A stretch of 64,000 bases of DNA from an uncultured Sphingomonas sp. (GCF_937871615.1 NZ_CALMPA010000011.1:1-64000), one strand, 5' to 3'. Counted from the first letter of the stretch, positions 31,267 through 41,739 are shown. The notes: generated by a model not told the origin, from the letters alone. Made by a program: numbers and translations.

Positions 31267-32513
31267 ACGGGCAGGCCGAGCGCGAGCAGCGCCAGCCCCC
31301 ACAGATCGGCTTTCAGCCCCAGCCCATAGGTCATCCACGCGACAAACCCCGCCGCGATCACCGCCGCGAGCTTCACCGGCACATCGCCCCGCAGCAGCTT
31401 CAGTGCCGCCAGCGCACTCGCGAAATAAGCGAGCATCCCGGCGGCAAGGCTGATCGAGGCCACCTCGGCGAACAGATCGCCCGTCTTGCCGGTGTAGTTT
31501 AGCACCATCACCAGCGTCACCAGCACGCCCGATACGAGATGCGCGCGCGCGGGCGTGCCGTTCGCGCTTTCCTTGCCGAACCAGGCCGGGAACACGCCGC
31601 CGCGCGCCATCGCCCAGGGCATTTCACCTTGCAGCAGGATGAAGCCGTTGAGCGCGCCGAACGCGCTGACCGCCGCGAACAAGGCGACCAGCTCCCCCGT
31701 CCCCTCGCCGAACGTGCGCGCGAGAAACGCCGCGACCGGCGCGGGCGAGGCGGCGATCTCCCCGCTTGGCATCAGCAGCGCGATGGCGGCGGCAACCGCG
31801 AAATAGACGGCGCCGGTGAGCGCCGTGCCCGCCAGCGTCACCAGCGGGACTATGCGCGTCGGGTTTTCCACCTTGTCCGCCGGCACCGTCGCGGATTCGA
31901 CGCCGAGAAACCCCCAGAAGGTGAGCGCCGCCGCCCCCGCCACCGCGCTCGGGCCGATCGGCACCGGCGGGTTGGCGGCCAGCGCGCCGCCGCCGTCGCG
32001 CAGCAGCAGCCACGCGGCGAGCAGCACCACGCCAGCGAGCGGCACCAGCTTCACCCCCGCCGTCACCATCTGCACGCGCCCCGCGAGCCCGACGCCATGG
32101 ATGTTGACCGCCACCAGCCCCCAGATCAGCATCAGCGCGACAAGGATCGCCGGCAATCCGCTGCCAACCACCGGAAAGGGCACGCTGAGCGCGCTCACCA
32201 CCGCCACGGCCACCGCGCCGTTGCCGGCCCACACCAGCACCCAATAGCTCCACGCCACCGCGAAACCGATCGCCGGGCCGAAAGCCGCATTGGCGAATGC
32301 GTAGGGGCCGCCCGCCGCCGGCACGATCCCCGCCAGCCGCGCGAAGACGAAGGCGAGGCACATCGCGCCCGCGATCGTGATGCCCCAGCCGATCAGCGCG
32401 TTGGTGCCGAGCGGCGCAAGCGTGGCGGGCAGCAGATAGATGCCCGATCCGATCATATTGCCGACAACCAGCGCCAACGCCGGCCAGACCCCAAGCGCGC
32501 GCCTGTCGTGCAT
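31242..32513 (-). CDS. APC family amino-acid/polyamine permease
   Basis: A 423-residue protein with about 12 membrane segments. It opens LGVWPALALVVGNMIGSGIY, the helix 1 unwound GSGI(Y/F) motif of the APC superfamily, followed by GPYAFANAAFGPAIGFAVAW and FWGFLGVESATVPADKVENP. Its closest look is AdiC/arginine-agmatine-antiporter-like. The substrate is unknown. It is convergent with the DUF1275 gene and ends inside it. Confidence 0.88.
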   Translation of the reverse strand: MHDRRALGVWPALALVVGNMIGSGIYLLPATLAPLGTNALIGWGITIAGAMCLAFVFARLAGIVPAAGGPYAFANAAFGPAIGFAVAWSYWVLVWAGNGAVAVAVVSALSVPFPVVGSGLPAILVALMLIWGLVAVNIHGVGLAGRVQMVTAGVKLVPLAGVVLLAAWLLLRDGGGALAANPPVPIGPSAVAGAAALTFWGFLGVESATVPADKVENPTRIVPLVTLAGTALTGAVYFAVAAAIALLMPSGEIAASPAPVAAFLARTFGEGTGELVALFAAVSAFGALNGFILLQGEMPWAMARGGVFPAWFGKESANGTPARAHLVSGVLVTLVMVLNYTGKTGDLFAEVASISLAAGMLAYFASALAALKLLRGDVPVKLAAVIAAGFVAWMTYGLGLKADLWGLALLALGLPVYWWVRRG

Positions 32514-32667
32514 CCCCGGTCATCCTCTCAACATTGGCGCGGCAGACGGCGCGCGCAATTTGTGGGGCAAGAGCGCGCGCGCGGCAAGCCGCCACGGAGG
32601 GGCGGCGTTAACCGTGCCTTAGCCCGTCTCCTTTACGCTGGCGTGATTGCAACTCGCGCCGGAGCCG

Positions 32668-33636
32668 ATGCTGAGGCCCATTCTTCTCGCCGTCCCCGCT
32701 CTCGTGCTGGCGACATCGTGCGTGCCCAAGGCCGGCCCGCCGACATACGCCCCCGCGGCGACGGCGGCGGCGCGCCCGATCAAGAACCCGCGCGAACTGC
32801 TTCAGCGGCTCGATCTCGACGTGCCGATGGATATCGTGGAGGAAGCCGCGCTGGCAAAGCTCGCGCCCCCGGCGGTGCGCAATGGCGCGCCCGCATTCGA
32901 GGTGGCCGGCCAATCGCCCGACGATGCCGCGCGCGCGCTCGATTGCCTGACGCAAGCGGTTTATTACGAGGCGCGTTCCGAGCCGCTCGATGGCGAACGC
33001 GCGGTTGCGCAGGTGGTGCTCAATCGCGTGCGCGATCGCGCCTTTCCCAAAAGCGTGTGCGGCGTGGTCTATCAGGGATCGGCGCGGCGCACCGGCTGCC
33101 AGTTCACCTTCACCTGCGACGGATCGTTGCTGCGCCCGCGCGAACCGGGCGCCTGGGCACGCGCCAGCGCGGTGGCGGCGGCGGCGCTGGCGGGCGAAGT
33201 CTATGCGCCGGTTGGCTCGGCCACGCATTATCACGCCAATTATGTGCTGCCGTGGTGGGCATCGAGCCTGACGCGGATCGGCGCGGTCGGCACGCACATC
33301 TTCTATCGCTGGCGTGACGCGATGGAAAACGCGCTCGCCTTCCGCCAGCGTTACGATGGCGCCGAACCCGATATCGGATCGCCCCTCACCATGGCCGAGG
33401 CGCTGGGGGTGACGGTGCATCGCAGCGGTGACGCGGCGGAAAGCGGCGGCAGCGAGGCGATCGGATCGGTGACGATCCACCGCACCGGCGCGAGCGCGAA
33501 AGCGGCGATCGCGAATGCCGGCGCGGCAAAACTCATCGCGCCCGCCGTCCGCTCGACGGTCAGCGCGGGGGTGCGCGTCCATCGCGACGTCGCGCCGCCG
33601 GAGGAAATCGATTCGGTCGATGAGGGGGCCGGTTAG
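32668..33636 (+). CDS. SleB-type cell wall hydrolase, predicted lipoprotein
   Basis: A 322-residue protein. MLRPILLAVPALVLATSC carries a lipobox-like LATSC, so it is probably a lipoprotein. The Hydrolase_2 (SleB) domain spans about residues 92-215: LTQAVYYEARSEPLDGERAV with the catalytic Glu region, AQVVLNRVRDRAFP, SVCGVVYQGS, CQFTFTCDG and ATHYHANYVLPWWA. Such enzymes cut peptidoglycan glycan strands; in non-sporulating sphingomonads they serve envelope remodelling. The C-terminal ~100 residues are low-complexity. The ATG at 32668 is preferred; a TTG at 32647 is possible. Confidence 0.85.
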   Translation: MLRPILLAVPALVLATSCVPKAGPPTYAPAATAAARPIKNPRELLQRLDLDVPMDIVEEAALAKLAPPAVRNGAPAFEVAGQSPDDAARALDCLTQAVYYEARSEPLDGERAVAQVVLNRVRDRAFPKSVCGVVYQGSARRTGCQFTFTCDGSLLRPREPGAWARASAVAAAALAGEVYAPVGSATHYHANYVLPWWASSLTRIGAVGTHIFYRWRDAMENALAFRQRYDGAEPDIGSPLTMAEALGVTVHRSGDAAESGGSEAIGSVTIHRTGASAKAAIANAGAAKLIAPAVRSTVSAGVRVHRDVAPPEEIDSVDEGAG

Positions 33637-33679
33637 AGCACCCCGCGAAAGCAGGGAGGGGATAGTCGGGACACCTATC

Positions 33680-33757
33680 CCGTTCGGGTTGAGCCTGTCG
33701 AAGCCCTGCGCTTCCTCTCAAGAGCAAGCAGCCCTTCGACAAGCTCCGGGCGAACGG
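33680..33757. repeat. Sphingomonad-type inverted repeat (family A, copy 2)
   Basis: CCGTTCGGGTTGAGCCTGTC... at 33680-33703 is mirrored by CTTCGACAAGC...GCGAACGG at 33734-33757, 24-nt arms around a 30-nt loop. It is the same sequence family as 28744-28826. Confidence 0.75.
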
Positions 33758-33811
33758 AGGGGGAGAGCGCGATTCACCACGCCATGCCTGGCTAGGGCGC
33801 ATATTTCCCTC

Positions 33812-33838
33812 GTCATCCCGCCCTTGAGACGGGGTGAC
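33812..33838. terminator. Hairpin between sleB-like gene and fghA
   Basis: GTCATCCCG (33812-33820) with CGGGGTGAC (33830-33838), one mismatch, 9-nt loop. It lies 9 bp beyond the fghA stop on the minus strand and probably ends the formaldehyde operon. Confidence 0.4.
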
Positions 33839-33846
33839 GGGCGGGT

Positions 33847-34683
33847 TCAGCTCAGCCGCTCCGCGTGCCAGCGCAAGTGGTCCGCCATGAAGCTGGAGAT
33901 GAAATAATAGCTGTGGTCGTAGCCGGGTTGCATCCTGAGCGTCAGCGGGATGCCGGCACGCGCGCAGGCGGAGGCGAGCAGCTCGGGCTTCAACTGCGCT
34001 TCGAGAAACTGATCCGCCGCGCCCTGATCGACCAATAGCGCGGGGACGCGCGCGCCATCCTCGATCAGCGCAACCGCATCATGCGCGCGCCAGCCCGCGC
34101 GATCCGGCCCGAGATAGCCGCCCAGCGCCTTCTCGCCCCATGGCACCTGCGATGGCGCGACGATCGGCGCGAAGGCGGAAACCGCGCGATAACGATTGGG
34201 GAAAGCAAGCCCGATCGTCAGCGCGCCATGCCCGCCCATCGAATGGCCCATCACCGATTGCCGCGCCGGATCGGCCGGGAAGTTCGCCGCGATCAGCGCG
34301 GGCAACTCCTCGGTAATGTACGACCACATACGATAATGCGTCGCCCATGGGGCTTCGGTCGCATCGACATAGAAGCCAGCGCCGAGCCCGAAATCATAGG
34401 CGCCGTCCGCGTCATCCGGCACGCCTTCGCCGCGCGGGCTGGTATCGGGCGCGACGAGAATCAGGCCAAGCTCCGCGCAGGCACGGCGGAACTCGCCCTT
34501 TTCGGTGACATTGGCGTGCGTGCAGGTGAGGCCAGAAAGATACCACACCACCGGCAGCGCCGCGCCGGCCTCATGCGGCGGAACATAGACCGAGAAGGTC
34601 ATGTCCGTGCCCGTCGCGGCGGAGGCGTGGCGATACACGCCCTGCGTACCGCCGAACGCCGTGCTGGTGGAAGCGGTTTCCAT
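33847..34683 (-). CDS. fghA: S-formylglutathione hydrolase
   Basis: A 278-residue esterase-D-type serine hydrolase that releases formate from S-formylglutathione. It has the oxyanion WYLSGLTCTHANVTEKGEFR, DTSPRG, the nucleophile GHSMGGHGALTIGL (Ser in GxSxG), and the His in QPGYDHSYYFISSFMADHL, a family signature. It starts 5 bp after the adhC stop and completes the glutathione-dependent formaldehyde pathway. Confidence 0.96.
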   Translation of the reverse strand: METASTSTAFGGTQGVYRHASAATGTDMTFSVYVPPHEAGAALPVVWYLSGLTCTHANVTEKGEFRRACAELGLILVAPDTSPRGEGVPDDADGAYDFGLGAGFYVDATEAPWATHYRMWSYITEELPALIAANFPADPARQSVMGHSMGGHGALTIGLAFPNRYRAVSAFAPIVAPSQVPWGEKALGGYLGPDRAGWRAHDAVALIEDGARVPALLVDQGAADQFLEAQLKPELLASACARAGIPLTLRMQPGYDHSYYFISSFMADHLRWHAERLS

Positions 34684-34688
34684 CGCGA

Positions 34689-35795
34689 TCAGTAAACCAC
34701 CACGCTACGGACGCTTTCGCCCGCGTGCATCAGATCGAAGCCCTTGTTGATCTCGTCCAGCGACAGCCGGTGCGTAATCATCGGGTCGATCTGGATCAGC
34801 CCGTTCATATACCAGTCGACGATCTTCGGCACGTCGGTGCGCCCGCGCGCGCCACCGAACGCGGTGCCCTTCCACACCCGCCCGGTGACGAGCTGGAACG
34901 GGCGGGTGGCGATTTCCTTGCCTGATTCGGCCACGCCGATGACGATGGATTCACCCCAGCCACGATGCGCGCATTCCAGCGCCTGCCGCATGACGACGGT
35001 GTTGCCGGTGCAATCGAAGGTATAATCGCCGCCGCCATCGGTCATCGCGATCAGATGCTGGACGATATCGCCGACATTGTTCGGATTGACGAAATCGGTC
35101 ATGCCGAACTTGCGGCCCCATTCCTCACGATCCGGATTGATATCGACGCCGATGATGCGCGCGGCACCGGCGAATTTCGCGCCCTGGATCACGTTGAGCC
35201 CGATCCCGCCAAGCCCGAACACGATGACGGTCGCGCCCGGCTCCACCTTTGCGGTGTTGACCACCGCGCCGACCCCGGTGGTGACACCGCAGCCGATATA
35301 GCAGCTCGTGTCGAACGGCGCGTCGGTGCGAATCTTCGCCACGGCGATTTCGGGCAGCACGGTGAAGTTCGAGAAGGTCGAGCAGCCCATGTAATGATGG
35401 ATGGTCTGGCCCTTGTAGCTGAAACGGCTCGTGCCATCGGGCATCAGCCCCTTGCCCTGGGTGGCGCGGATCGCGGTGCACAAATTGGTCTTGCCGCTGA
35501 GACACGATTTACACTGGCGACATTCCGGCGTGTAGAGCGGGATGACGTGATCGTCGGGCGAAACGCTGGTCACGCCCGCGCCCACCTCACGCACGATGCC
35601 GCAGCCTTCGTGGCCGAGGATGGATGGGAACAGCCCCTCGCTGTCCAGCCCATCGAGCGTATAGGCATCGGTGTGGCAGATGCCCGTCGCCATGATCTCG
35701 ACCAGCACCTCGCCGGCCTTGGGGCCTTCGAGATCAAGCTCGACGATTTCGAGCGGCTTCTTCGCTTCGAACGCGACGGCGGCACGGGTTTTCAT
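34689..35795 (-). CDS. adhC: S-(hydroxymethyl)glutathione dehydrogenase / class III alcohol dehydrogenase
   Basis: A 368-residue zinc-dependent, NAD-dependent enzyme oxidising S-hydroxymethylglutathione. The catalytic zinc ligands are in [14 protein letters not shown] and GHEGCGIV, the structural zinc cysteines in [17 protein letters not shown], and the NAD-binding loop is [19 protein letters not shown]. The start at 35795 ([11 protein letters not shown]) is the family start. It is 19 bp after the FAD reductase gene and 5 bp before fghA. Confidence 0.97.
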   Translation of the reverse strand: MKTRAAVAFEAKKPLEIVELDLEGPKAGEVLVEIMATGICHTDAYTLDGLDSEGLFPSILGHEGCGIVREVGAGVTSVSPDDHVIPLYTPECRQCKSCLSGKTNLCTAIRATQGKGLMPDGTSRFSYKGQTIHHYMGCSTFSNFTVLPEIAVAKIRTDAPFDTSCYIGCGVTTGVGAVVNTAKVEPGATVIVFGLGGIGLNVIQGAKFAGAARIIGVDINPDREEWGRKFGMTDFVNPNNVGDIVQHLIAMTDGGGDYTFDCTGNTVVMRQALECAHRGWGESIVIGVAESGKEIATRPFQLVTGRVWKGTAFGGARGRTDVPKIVDWYMNGLIQIDPMITHRLSLDEINKGFDLMHAGESVRSVVVY

Positions 35796-35814
35796 CTCAG
35801 GCCAAGCTCCTGTC

Positions 35815-37047
35815 TTACGCGGCGAGCATTTCCTTAAGCGGAACGCTGGCGTCGGCAAGCCGCTCCGGCGCGATCGCGGCGCGGGCGAGCACCAGCGCGC
35901 GGCCCTGCACGTAATCCTTCGTCGCGTTCACGCAGTCGAGCGCGATCACGCGCCCCTGCTTCAGATAGATCACGCTGAACGACCGCGCGGCGATATCGCC
36001 ACGCACCACGACCGCATCATGGCCGGTCGAGAGGCCAACCGTCTGGAGCTTCAGATCATATTGGTTCGACCAGAACCACGGCACCGCATCATAAGGCTGC
36101 GGCTCGCCCATGATCGCCTTGGCCACCGTCGTCGCCTGATCGTTGGCGTTCTGCACCGATTCGAGCCGGATGCGCGCGCCATCCGCAAAACCATTCTCAT
36201 GCGCAGCGCAATCGCCGATCGCATAAACGTCGGGCAGGCTGGTGCGGCAATGTGCATCGACATCTACGCCATTGCCGCCGCCCGCGCCCGCCGCGAGCAG
36301 CGGCTCCACCGCGGGCACGATGCCGATGCCGACGATCACCATCTCGCATTCGAGCAACCCGCCATCGGCCATCCTGACGCCGCTCACCGCGCCGCCATGT
36401 TCCTCGATCCCCGCCACCGAAGCACCAAGCCGCACCGCCACGCCATGCGCGCGATGCTCCGCTTCGTAGAAGCGCGACAGCGGCTCACCGGCGACACGCG
36501 CGAGCACGCGGGGCAGCGCCTCCAGCACCGTCACCTGCTTGCCGAGCTTGGACAGCACGGCGGCTGCCTCCAGCCCGATATAGCCGCCGCCGATCACCAC
36601 GACGCGGCTGGTCGCCTCAAGCTCGCCCATCAGCCGATCGACATCGGCGCGGGTGCGCACCGCGTGGACACCGGCAAGATCATGGCCGTCGCACGTCAGC
36701 CGGCGCGGGCTGCCGCCGGTGGCCCAGATCAATGTGCCATAACCGATCGTCGCGCCGTCCGCCGTCGTCACCCGATGCGCCGCCGGATCGACCGTGATGA
36801 CGCGCCGCCCAAGCAACATCGTCACCTGCTTGTCCGCCCAGAAGCTCGCCGGGCGGATCAGGATGCGGTCAAACTCCTTCTCGCGCGACAGATAATCCTT
36901 GGAGAGCGGCGGGCGTTCATAGGGCAGTTCCGGCTCATCGCCGACAAGCCCGATCGTGCCGGCGAACTTGCGCTGCCTGAGCGCCACCGCCGCCTGCGCG
37001 CCGCCATGGCCGCCACCCACGATCAACACGTCGAAATGTTCGGCCAT
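35815..37047 (-). CDS. FAD-dependent ferredoxin/rubredoxin reductase-like oxidoreductase
   Basis: A 410-residue flavoprotein of the BphA4/rubredoxin-reductase-like family. FAD-binding [19 protein letters not shown] at the N-terminus, [16 protein letters not shown]-binding [21 protein letters not shown] and [15 protein letters not shown]. The C-terminal domain has [20 protein letters not shown], typical of ferredoxin reductases of oxygenase systems. It leads the adhC-fghA unit, which is unusual since neither enzyme needs a reductase. It could supply electrons to the Rieske oxygenase seven kilobases away; that is inference only. Confidence 0.88.
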   Translation of the reverse strand: MAEHFDVLIVGGGHGGAQAAVALRQRKFAGTIGLVGDEPELPYERPPLSKDYLSREKEFDRILIRPASFWADKQVTMLLGRRVITVDPAAHRVTTADGATIGYGTLIWATGGSPRRLTCDGHDLAGVHAVRTRADVDRLMGELEATSRVVVIGGGYIGLEAAAVLSKLGKQVTVLEALPRVLARVAGEPLSRFYEAEHRAHGVAVRLGASVAGIEEHGGAVSGVRMADGGLLECEMVIVGIGIVPAVEPLLAAGAGGGNGVDVDAHCRTSLPDVYAIGDCAAHENGFADGARIRLESVQNANDQATTVAKAIMGEPQPYDAVPWFWSNQYDLKLQTVGLSTGHDAVVVRGDIAARSFSVIYLKQGRVIALDCVNATKDYVQGRALVLARAAIAPERLADASVPLKEMLAA

Positions 37048-37187
37048 CACGCGCCCTTTTCGCCCTCGCCTCGCCTGTCGCGCTTTCCACCACGCGAAAG
37101 CGCCCGCCGAGTCAATGACAGAACTGTCACTTGGTATGCCGGCGCAACGATCATATGTCGGCGCGAAGGGGGGCGCGGAGAACGGCG

Positions 37188-37862
37188 ATGAACCTGCTGC
37201 TGGTGGAAGACGACGAGGGCTATGCCACGACGCTGGCGGAGGAATTGCGCGCGCTCGATCATGAGGTGACGGTCGCGCCCAACGGGGCCGCCGCGCTCCA
37301 GATCGCCGATCGCGAGCCGTTCGACGCGGCGATCATTGATCGGATGCTGCCGCAGATGGACGGCACCGCCGTGCTGCGCCGCCTGCGCGAAAGCGGCAAG
37401 ATGCTGCCCGTGGTGATGCTGAGCGCGCTCGGTCGATCGAGCGAGAAGGTGGAGGGGCTGGATGCGGGTGCCGACGATTATGTCGTGAAGCCGACGCCCG
37501 CCGCCGAACTCGACGCGCGGCTGAAGGCGCTGCTGCGCGGGCGGCAATGGACGCATGGCGCAAGCGACACGGTGCGCGCCGGCGATATCACCGTAAGCCC
37601 GGCGCGTTTCCGCGCGTGGCGCAACGATCGCCCGCTCGATCTTGTCCGCCTCGAACTGCAATTGCTTGCCGAACTCGTTCGCAACGCGGGCACCGTGCTG
37701 ACCCGCGCGATGCTGATCGAGCGCGTCTGGGGCTATGATTTCGAACCGACCACCAACATCGTCGATGTCCAGATCCGCGCGCTGCGCCGCAAGCTGACGG
37801 CGAACGGCGAAGACGATCCGATCGTCACCTTGCGCGGCATCGGCTATATGCTGCGCGACTGA
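37188..37862 (+). CDS. OmpR-family response regulator
   Basis: A 224-residue regulator. The receiver domain has [20 protein letters not shown], the phospho-acceptor Asp in [13 protein letters not shown], and the lysine in [10 protein letters not shown]. The winged-helix output domain has [20 protein letters not shown] and [23 protein letters not shown]. The start at 37188 follows GGAGAA at good spacing. The histidine kinase gene follows after 2 bp. It is divergent from the formaldehyde operon, so a regulatory link is possible but not shown. Confidence 0.93.
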   Translation: MNLLLVEDDEGYATTLAEELRALDHEVTVAPNGAAALQIADREPFDAAIIDRMLPQMDGTAVLRRLRESGKMLPVVMLSALGRSSEKVEGLDAGADDYVVKPTPAAELDARLKALLRGRQWTHGASDTVRAGDITVSPARFRAWRNDRPLDLVRLELQLLAELVRNAGTVLTRAMLIERVWGYDFEPTTNIVDVQIRALRRKLTANGEDDPIVTLRGIGYMLRD

Positions 37863-37864
37863 CC

Positions 37865-39211
37865 GTGCCGGCGCTGCGATCTCTGCGATCGCTGACACTC
37901 GCCTTCCTCGGCGCCCTTTTTCTCGCGATCTCGCTGACCGGCATCGCCACCTATAGCGCGATACACCGCTCGATCGCGGAACTGGTCGACAAACGCATCG
38001 CCGGATTAAGCGAAGACATATTGAGCGAATCGCCGCCGGGCGATGCGCGGGCGATCCTCGCGCATCTCGCCGCATTGTCGCGCGATCGCGACACCGCCGA
38101 TGTCGGCTTCGCGCTCACCGATGCGCAGGGGCGGTGGCTGGGCGGCAATCTGCGCCTCCCATGGCCTTTACCGCAAGGATCATCCACGTTTACCGCCAAT
38201 GATGGCATCGCCGGGCTGACTGCGGGCCGCGCGCTGGTGCGCGACGCGGGGCACGGGCTGACGCTGACCCTGATCGCCGAGACGGACCCGATCGACAAGC
38301 ACGGCGCCGCGCGCAACCGGCTCTATCTGTTCGGATTCGGCTCGATCGTGGCGATCGTCGTCGCTGGCACGATCCTGTTCGTCACGCTGGTCAGCCGGCG
38401 CATCGGGGAGGTGCAGGAGACCGCGCGCGCGATCATCAATGGCGATATGCAGCGGCGCCTGCCGGTCGATCCGTCCGGCGGGGCGTTCGCCGAACAGGCC
38501 ACCACCTTCAACCGGATGCTCGATCGCATCGCCGGATTGATGGCGGAGATCAGCAACGTAAGCAACGATATCGCCCATGACATGCGCACCCCGCTCGCGC
38601 GGCTGCGCAGCCGGCTGGCGCTGATCGCGCAACGCCCGGAGGCGCAGGGGCTGAGCGATGAGATCGCGGAGACGATCGCGCAATGCGACGCGCTGCTGGC
38701 GATGTTCGCCGCGGCGCTGCGCATCGCCGAAGTGGAAGGCGGAGACCGTCGCGCGGGCTTCGCGATGCTCGATCCGGGGCAATTGCTGGCCGAGTTCGGC
38801 GAGATGATGGCCCCCGTCGCCGCGGAAAGCGGACACGAGCTGGTCGTCGGGCGCCATGACGCGGTGCTGATCGAGGGGGATCGGCAATTGCTGAGCCAGG
38901 CGCTCATCAACCTCGTTGAGAATGCGCTGCGCCACACGCCCGCGGGCACAAGGATCGCGCTCGAACTGACAGCAAAGGACGATGCGGCAGAGCTATCGGT
39001 GCGTGATAACGGGCCGGGCATCGCGCCGGAGAATCGCGAACGCGCGCTGCGCCGCTTCGGGCGGCTGGAGCCGAGCCGCAATCGCGCCGGCCACGGCCTT
39101 GGCCTGCCGCTGGCCGATGCGGTGGCGCGGCTGCATCAGGGAGCACTGACGCTCGGCGATGCCCGGCCCGGCCTTATCGTGACGATCCGCCTGCCACGCA
39201 TCCGCGCATGA
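37865..39211 (+). CDS. Membrane sensor histidine kinase
   Basis: A 448-residue kinase, GTG start 2 bp after the regulator stop. Two membrane segments (LTLAFLGALFLAISLTGIA near residue 10-28 and FGSIVAIVVAGTILFVTLV near 160) flank a ~125-residue periplasmic sensor. A HAMP region follows, then DIAHDMRTPLARL with the phospho-acceptor His, NLVENALRHTPAGTRI (N box), DNGPGIAPENRE (G1) and GHGLGLPLADAVARLH (G2). The signal is unknown. Confidence 0.93.
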   Translation: MPALRSLRSLTLAFLGALFLAISLTGIATYSAIHRSIAELVDKRIAGLSEDILSESPPGDARAILAHLAALSRDRDTADVGFALTDAQGRWLGGNLRLPWPLPQGSSTFTANDGIAGLTAGRALVRDAGHGLTLTLIAETDPIDKHGAARNRLYLFGFGSIVAIVVAGTILFVTLVSRRIGEVQETARAIINGDMQRRLPVDPSGGAFAEQATTFNRMLDRIAGLMAEISNVSNDIAHDMRTPLARLRSRLALIAQRPEAQGLSDEIAETIAQCDALLAMFAAALRIAEVEGGDRRAGFAMLDPGQLLAEFGEMMAPVAAESGHELVVGRHDAVLIEGDRQLLSQALINLVENALRHTPAGTRIALELTAKDDAAELSVRDNGPGIAPENRERALRRFGRLEPSRNRAGHGLGLPLADAVARLHQGALTLGDARPGLIVTIRLPRIRA

Positions 39212-39246
39212 AAAACGGGGCGGAAGGTTGATCGCCTCCCACCCCG
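39211..39246 (-). terminator. Intrinsic terminator of the TonB-dependent receptor gene
   Basis: CGGGGCGGAAGG (39216-39227) pairs with CCTCCCACCCCG (39235-39246), ten of twelve pairs, 7-nt loop. On the minus strand the stem is followed by a T-run (AAAAA at 39211-39215), giving a standard rho-independent terminator 30 bp after the receptor stop; it overlaps the kinase stop codon. Confidence 0.75.
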
Positions 39247-39276
39247 CTATTCCGTTTCCCGTTTCCGTAATGTCGA

Positions 39277-41739
39277 TCAGAAGTTGATCGCGCCCTCCAC
39301 GCCGAAGGTGCGCGGCGGATTGAAATTGGCGTAATAACCAAGCGTCTTCGCATTTTCGCTGCTGACGCGATACATATGCTGTTCGTTGAGCAGATTGCGG
39401 CCCCACACCGAAACGGTCAGCTTCTGGCCGTTCCCCGAAAGCGGGATATCGGCCAGCGCGATGCGGCCGTTCACGACAAAGCTCGAATCGGTCAGCAGGC
39501 TCTGATCCTGGAAGCTGTGCTGCGGATCGGCATAATTGGCATCGAGGTGGAAGCGCAGCTTGCTGTCGCTGCCCACCGGAAGCCAATAGTCGATGTTGCC
39601 CGAGGCGGCGTTCCGCGGCGTATAGACCGTGTACACGTTGGTGATAACGCCAAAGGTCGCGCCGGGGATCGGGTTCGGCGTCGGCGGCACGTGGGTATAT
39701 GTATATGCGTATGACAGGCCGAGCGTCAGGTTGTCGACCGGCTTCACGGTCAGATCGGCCTCGATGCCCCGGATGCGCGAAATGCCCGGCGCATTGGCGG
39801 TGTTCTGCGTATGCAGGTTGAAGGTCGGGTTGGGGATATTGGTGCCCGGCAGGAACTGGTTGGTGTCGACATAATCGAAGTCGATCTGGGTGCCGGAGCG
39901 GTCCATCATGTAACCCGCGAGGTTCAGGCGGACGCGATTCTGGAGGAAGTCCATTTTCGCGCCGAGTTCATAGGCCTTGACCGTTTCCGGGCCGAAAGGT
40001 CCGAAATCCGATGAGCGGCCATTCGCGCCGCCCGCGCGATAGCCGGTCGAATATTTGGCATAGAGATTGACGCCCGGCGCCGCATCAAACGCCAGCGTGA
40101 CCATCGGATCGAGCCGGCTCTTCTTGTAATGAAGCTGCCAGTTCGTCGAAACGCCCGATACGATATAGAGCGTGCCGTCGCGCTTGTCGTTGGTGTAGCG
40201 CGCGCCGGCGGTCAGGTGCAGGGCCGGCGCCCAGTCCGGCGTATAGGTGAACTGGCCGAACGCCGCATAGCTGCGCGCGCGGGCGAAGCTGCCGCGCTGC
40301 AGGAAGCGCGAATTATAATCCCACCCGTTGTTGCCCGACGTGATCGGGCCAAAGATCTGCGACGGCAGGATCGTATAGCCGGAGCCATCGGCGTTCCACT
40401 GGTTCGACGACGGGGTCGCCGCGGTTTCGCGGGCCTGTTCGTAGAAATAGTAGAGGCCGGCGACGTAATCGAGTTGAGGGATGCTGCCGACCGCCTGAAG
40501 CTCCTGGCTGAACTGGCTCTGATAGAGATCGGACAGCGAATAACGGCTGAACTTGCCGTTGGGCGCGAACGGCACGCGCGCCGCGCCGCCCGAATTGTCG
40601 AACTGGTTGGTCGAGACCTTCCGCCAGGCGGTGATCGAGCGCAGTTCCAGCTCGGGCGCGACCTTGTACTTCATGTTGAGGCCGACGCCCTGCGTCCTGT
40701 CCACCGACCATTGCTGCGGCACGCCGATATCGGAGGCGCTCTGGCGATCGCCATGCACGCTGACCAGCGGCGACAGCGGCGCGATACAGGCGTTGGCGGC
40801 CAGCGGCGCCTTCTGGTTGCAGGGGGTGCCGTTGAGCGTCAGCGTGTTGCCGACGAACGTGCCGACGGGCAGCCCGGTCGGGTTATAGTTCACGAGCTGG
40901 CTGAAGAACGGGGTGTTCTTGTCCTCCGCCTTGTCGAAAGTGACCTCGGCGCTGAAATCGCTCGTCGGGGTCCACAGCGCGGCGACACGACCGCCGACGC
41001 GGTCATAGGCGTTCCAGCCGAGTTGCCCGGCAAGCGGGTTCTTCACCGTGGCATCCTGATGCTGATAGACGCCGTCCACCTTGATCGCGATATTGTGCCA
41101 CGCGGGCAGGTCGATATGCGCCTCCCCGGTGCGGGCGCCGTAATTGCCCACGCCCGCGCTCACCCGGCCGCCGAATTCGCCGGTCGGCGCCCTGGTGACG
41201 ATGCTGACCGCGCCGCCTTCGGTGTTGCGACCGAACAAAGTACCCTGCGGCCCCTTGAGCACTTCGATCCGCTCGACATCGAACAACGCGGCGTTCAGCC
41301 CCTGCGAACGGCCGAGATAGACGCCATCGACATAGACGCCGACGCCCGGCTCACGCGCGGTCTGGTTCTGATCGAACGGCACGATGCCGCGAATGCCGAC
41401 GGTGAGCGCGGACTGGCGCGCCTCGAACGTCGCGACGCGGAGCGAAGGAACGCCGCCATCGGCGAAGTCGATCAGGCTCTGGATATGGCGATCCTTGATG
41501 ACCGTGGGATCGACGACCGCGATCGCGATCGGGGTCTTTTGCAGGCTCGTTTCCCGCTTGGTCGCGGTAACGACGACATCCTTGAGGCCGCCGTCCGCAT
41601 TGGCATCAGGCTCGGCAGTGGCCGCGGCATCGGCAGGGGCCGCATCAGCGGCGGTCGGCGCGGCATGAGCCACGGCGGGCAGCGCGAACAGCGCGGCACC
41701 GGCAAGGAGACGCAGCCGCGCCCGCGAAAGAATCGTCAT
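39277..41739 (-). CDS. TonB-dependent outer-membrane receptor
   Basis: An 820-residue receptor. A signal peptide (MTILSRARLRLLAGAALFAL, ending VAHA) precedes a Pro/Ala-rich linker, a TonB box-like DVVVTATKRETSLQKTPIAI, the plug domain (FDVERIEVLKGPQGTLFGRN, GGAVSIVTRAP) and a beta-barrel ending in NF-type FGVEGAINF. It resembles the iron-complex receptor group common in sphingomonads; the ligand is unknown. No transducer genes are adjacent. The start at 41739 is after GGAT(AG) and drops 26 frame-open codons. Confidence 0.95.
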   Translation of the reverse strand: MTILSRARLRLLAGAALFALPAVAHAAPTAADAAPADAAATAEPDANADGGLKDVVVTATKRETSLQKTPIAIAVVDPTVIKDRHIQSLIDFADGGVPSLRVATFEARQSALTVGIRGIVPFDQNQTAREPGVGVYVDGVYLGRSQGLNAALFDVERIEVLKGPQGTLFGRNTEGGAVSIVTRAPTGEFGGRVSAGVGNYGARTGEAHIDLPAWHNIAIKVDGVYQHQDATVKNPLAGQLGWNAYDRVGGRVAALWTPTSDFSAEVTFDKAEDKNTPFFSQLVNYNPTGLPVGTFVGNTLTLNGTPCNQKAPLAANACIAPLSPLVSVHGDRQSASDIGVPQQWSVDRTQGVGLNMKYKVAPELELRSITAWRKVSTNQFDNSGGAARVPFAPNGKFSRYSLSDLYQSQFSQELQAVGSIPQLDYVAGLYYFYEQARETAATPSSNQWNADGSGYTILPSQIFGPITSGNNGWDYNSRFLQRGSFARARSYAAFGQFTYTPDWAPALHLTAGARYTNDKRDGTLYIVSGVSTNWQLHYKKSRLDPMVTLAFDAAPGVNLYAKYSTGYRAGGANGRSSDFGPFGPETVKAYELGAKMDFLQNRVRLNLAGYMMDRSGTQIDFDYVDTNQFLPGTNIPNPTFNLHTQNTANAPGISRIRGIEADLTVKPVDNLTLGLSYAYTYTHVPPTPNPIPGATFGVITNVYTVYTPRNAASGNIDYWLPVGSDSKLRFHLDANYADPQHSFQDQSLLTDSSFVVNGRIALADIPLSGNGQKLTVSVWGRNLLNEQHMYRVSSENAKTLGYYANFNPPRTFGVEGAINF

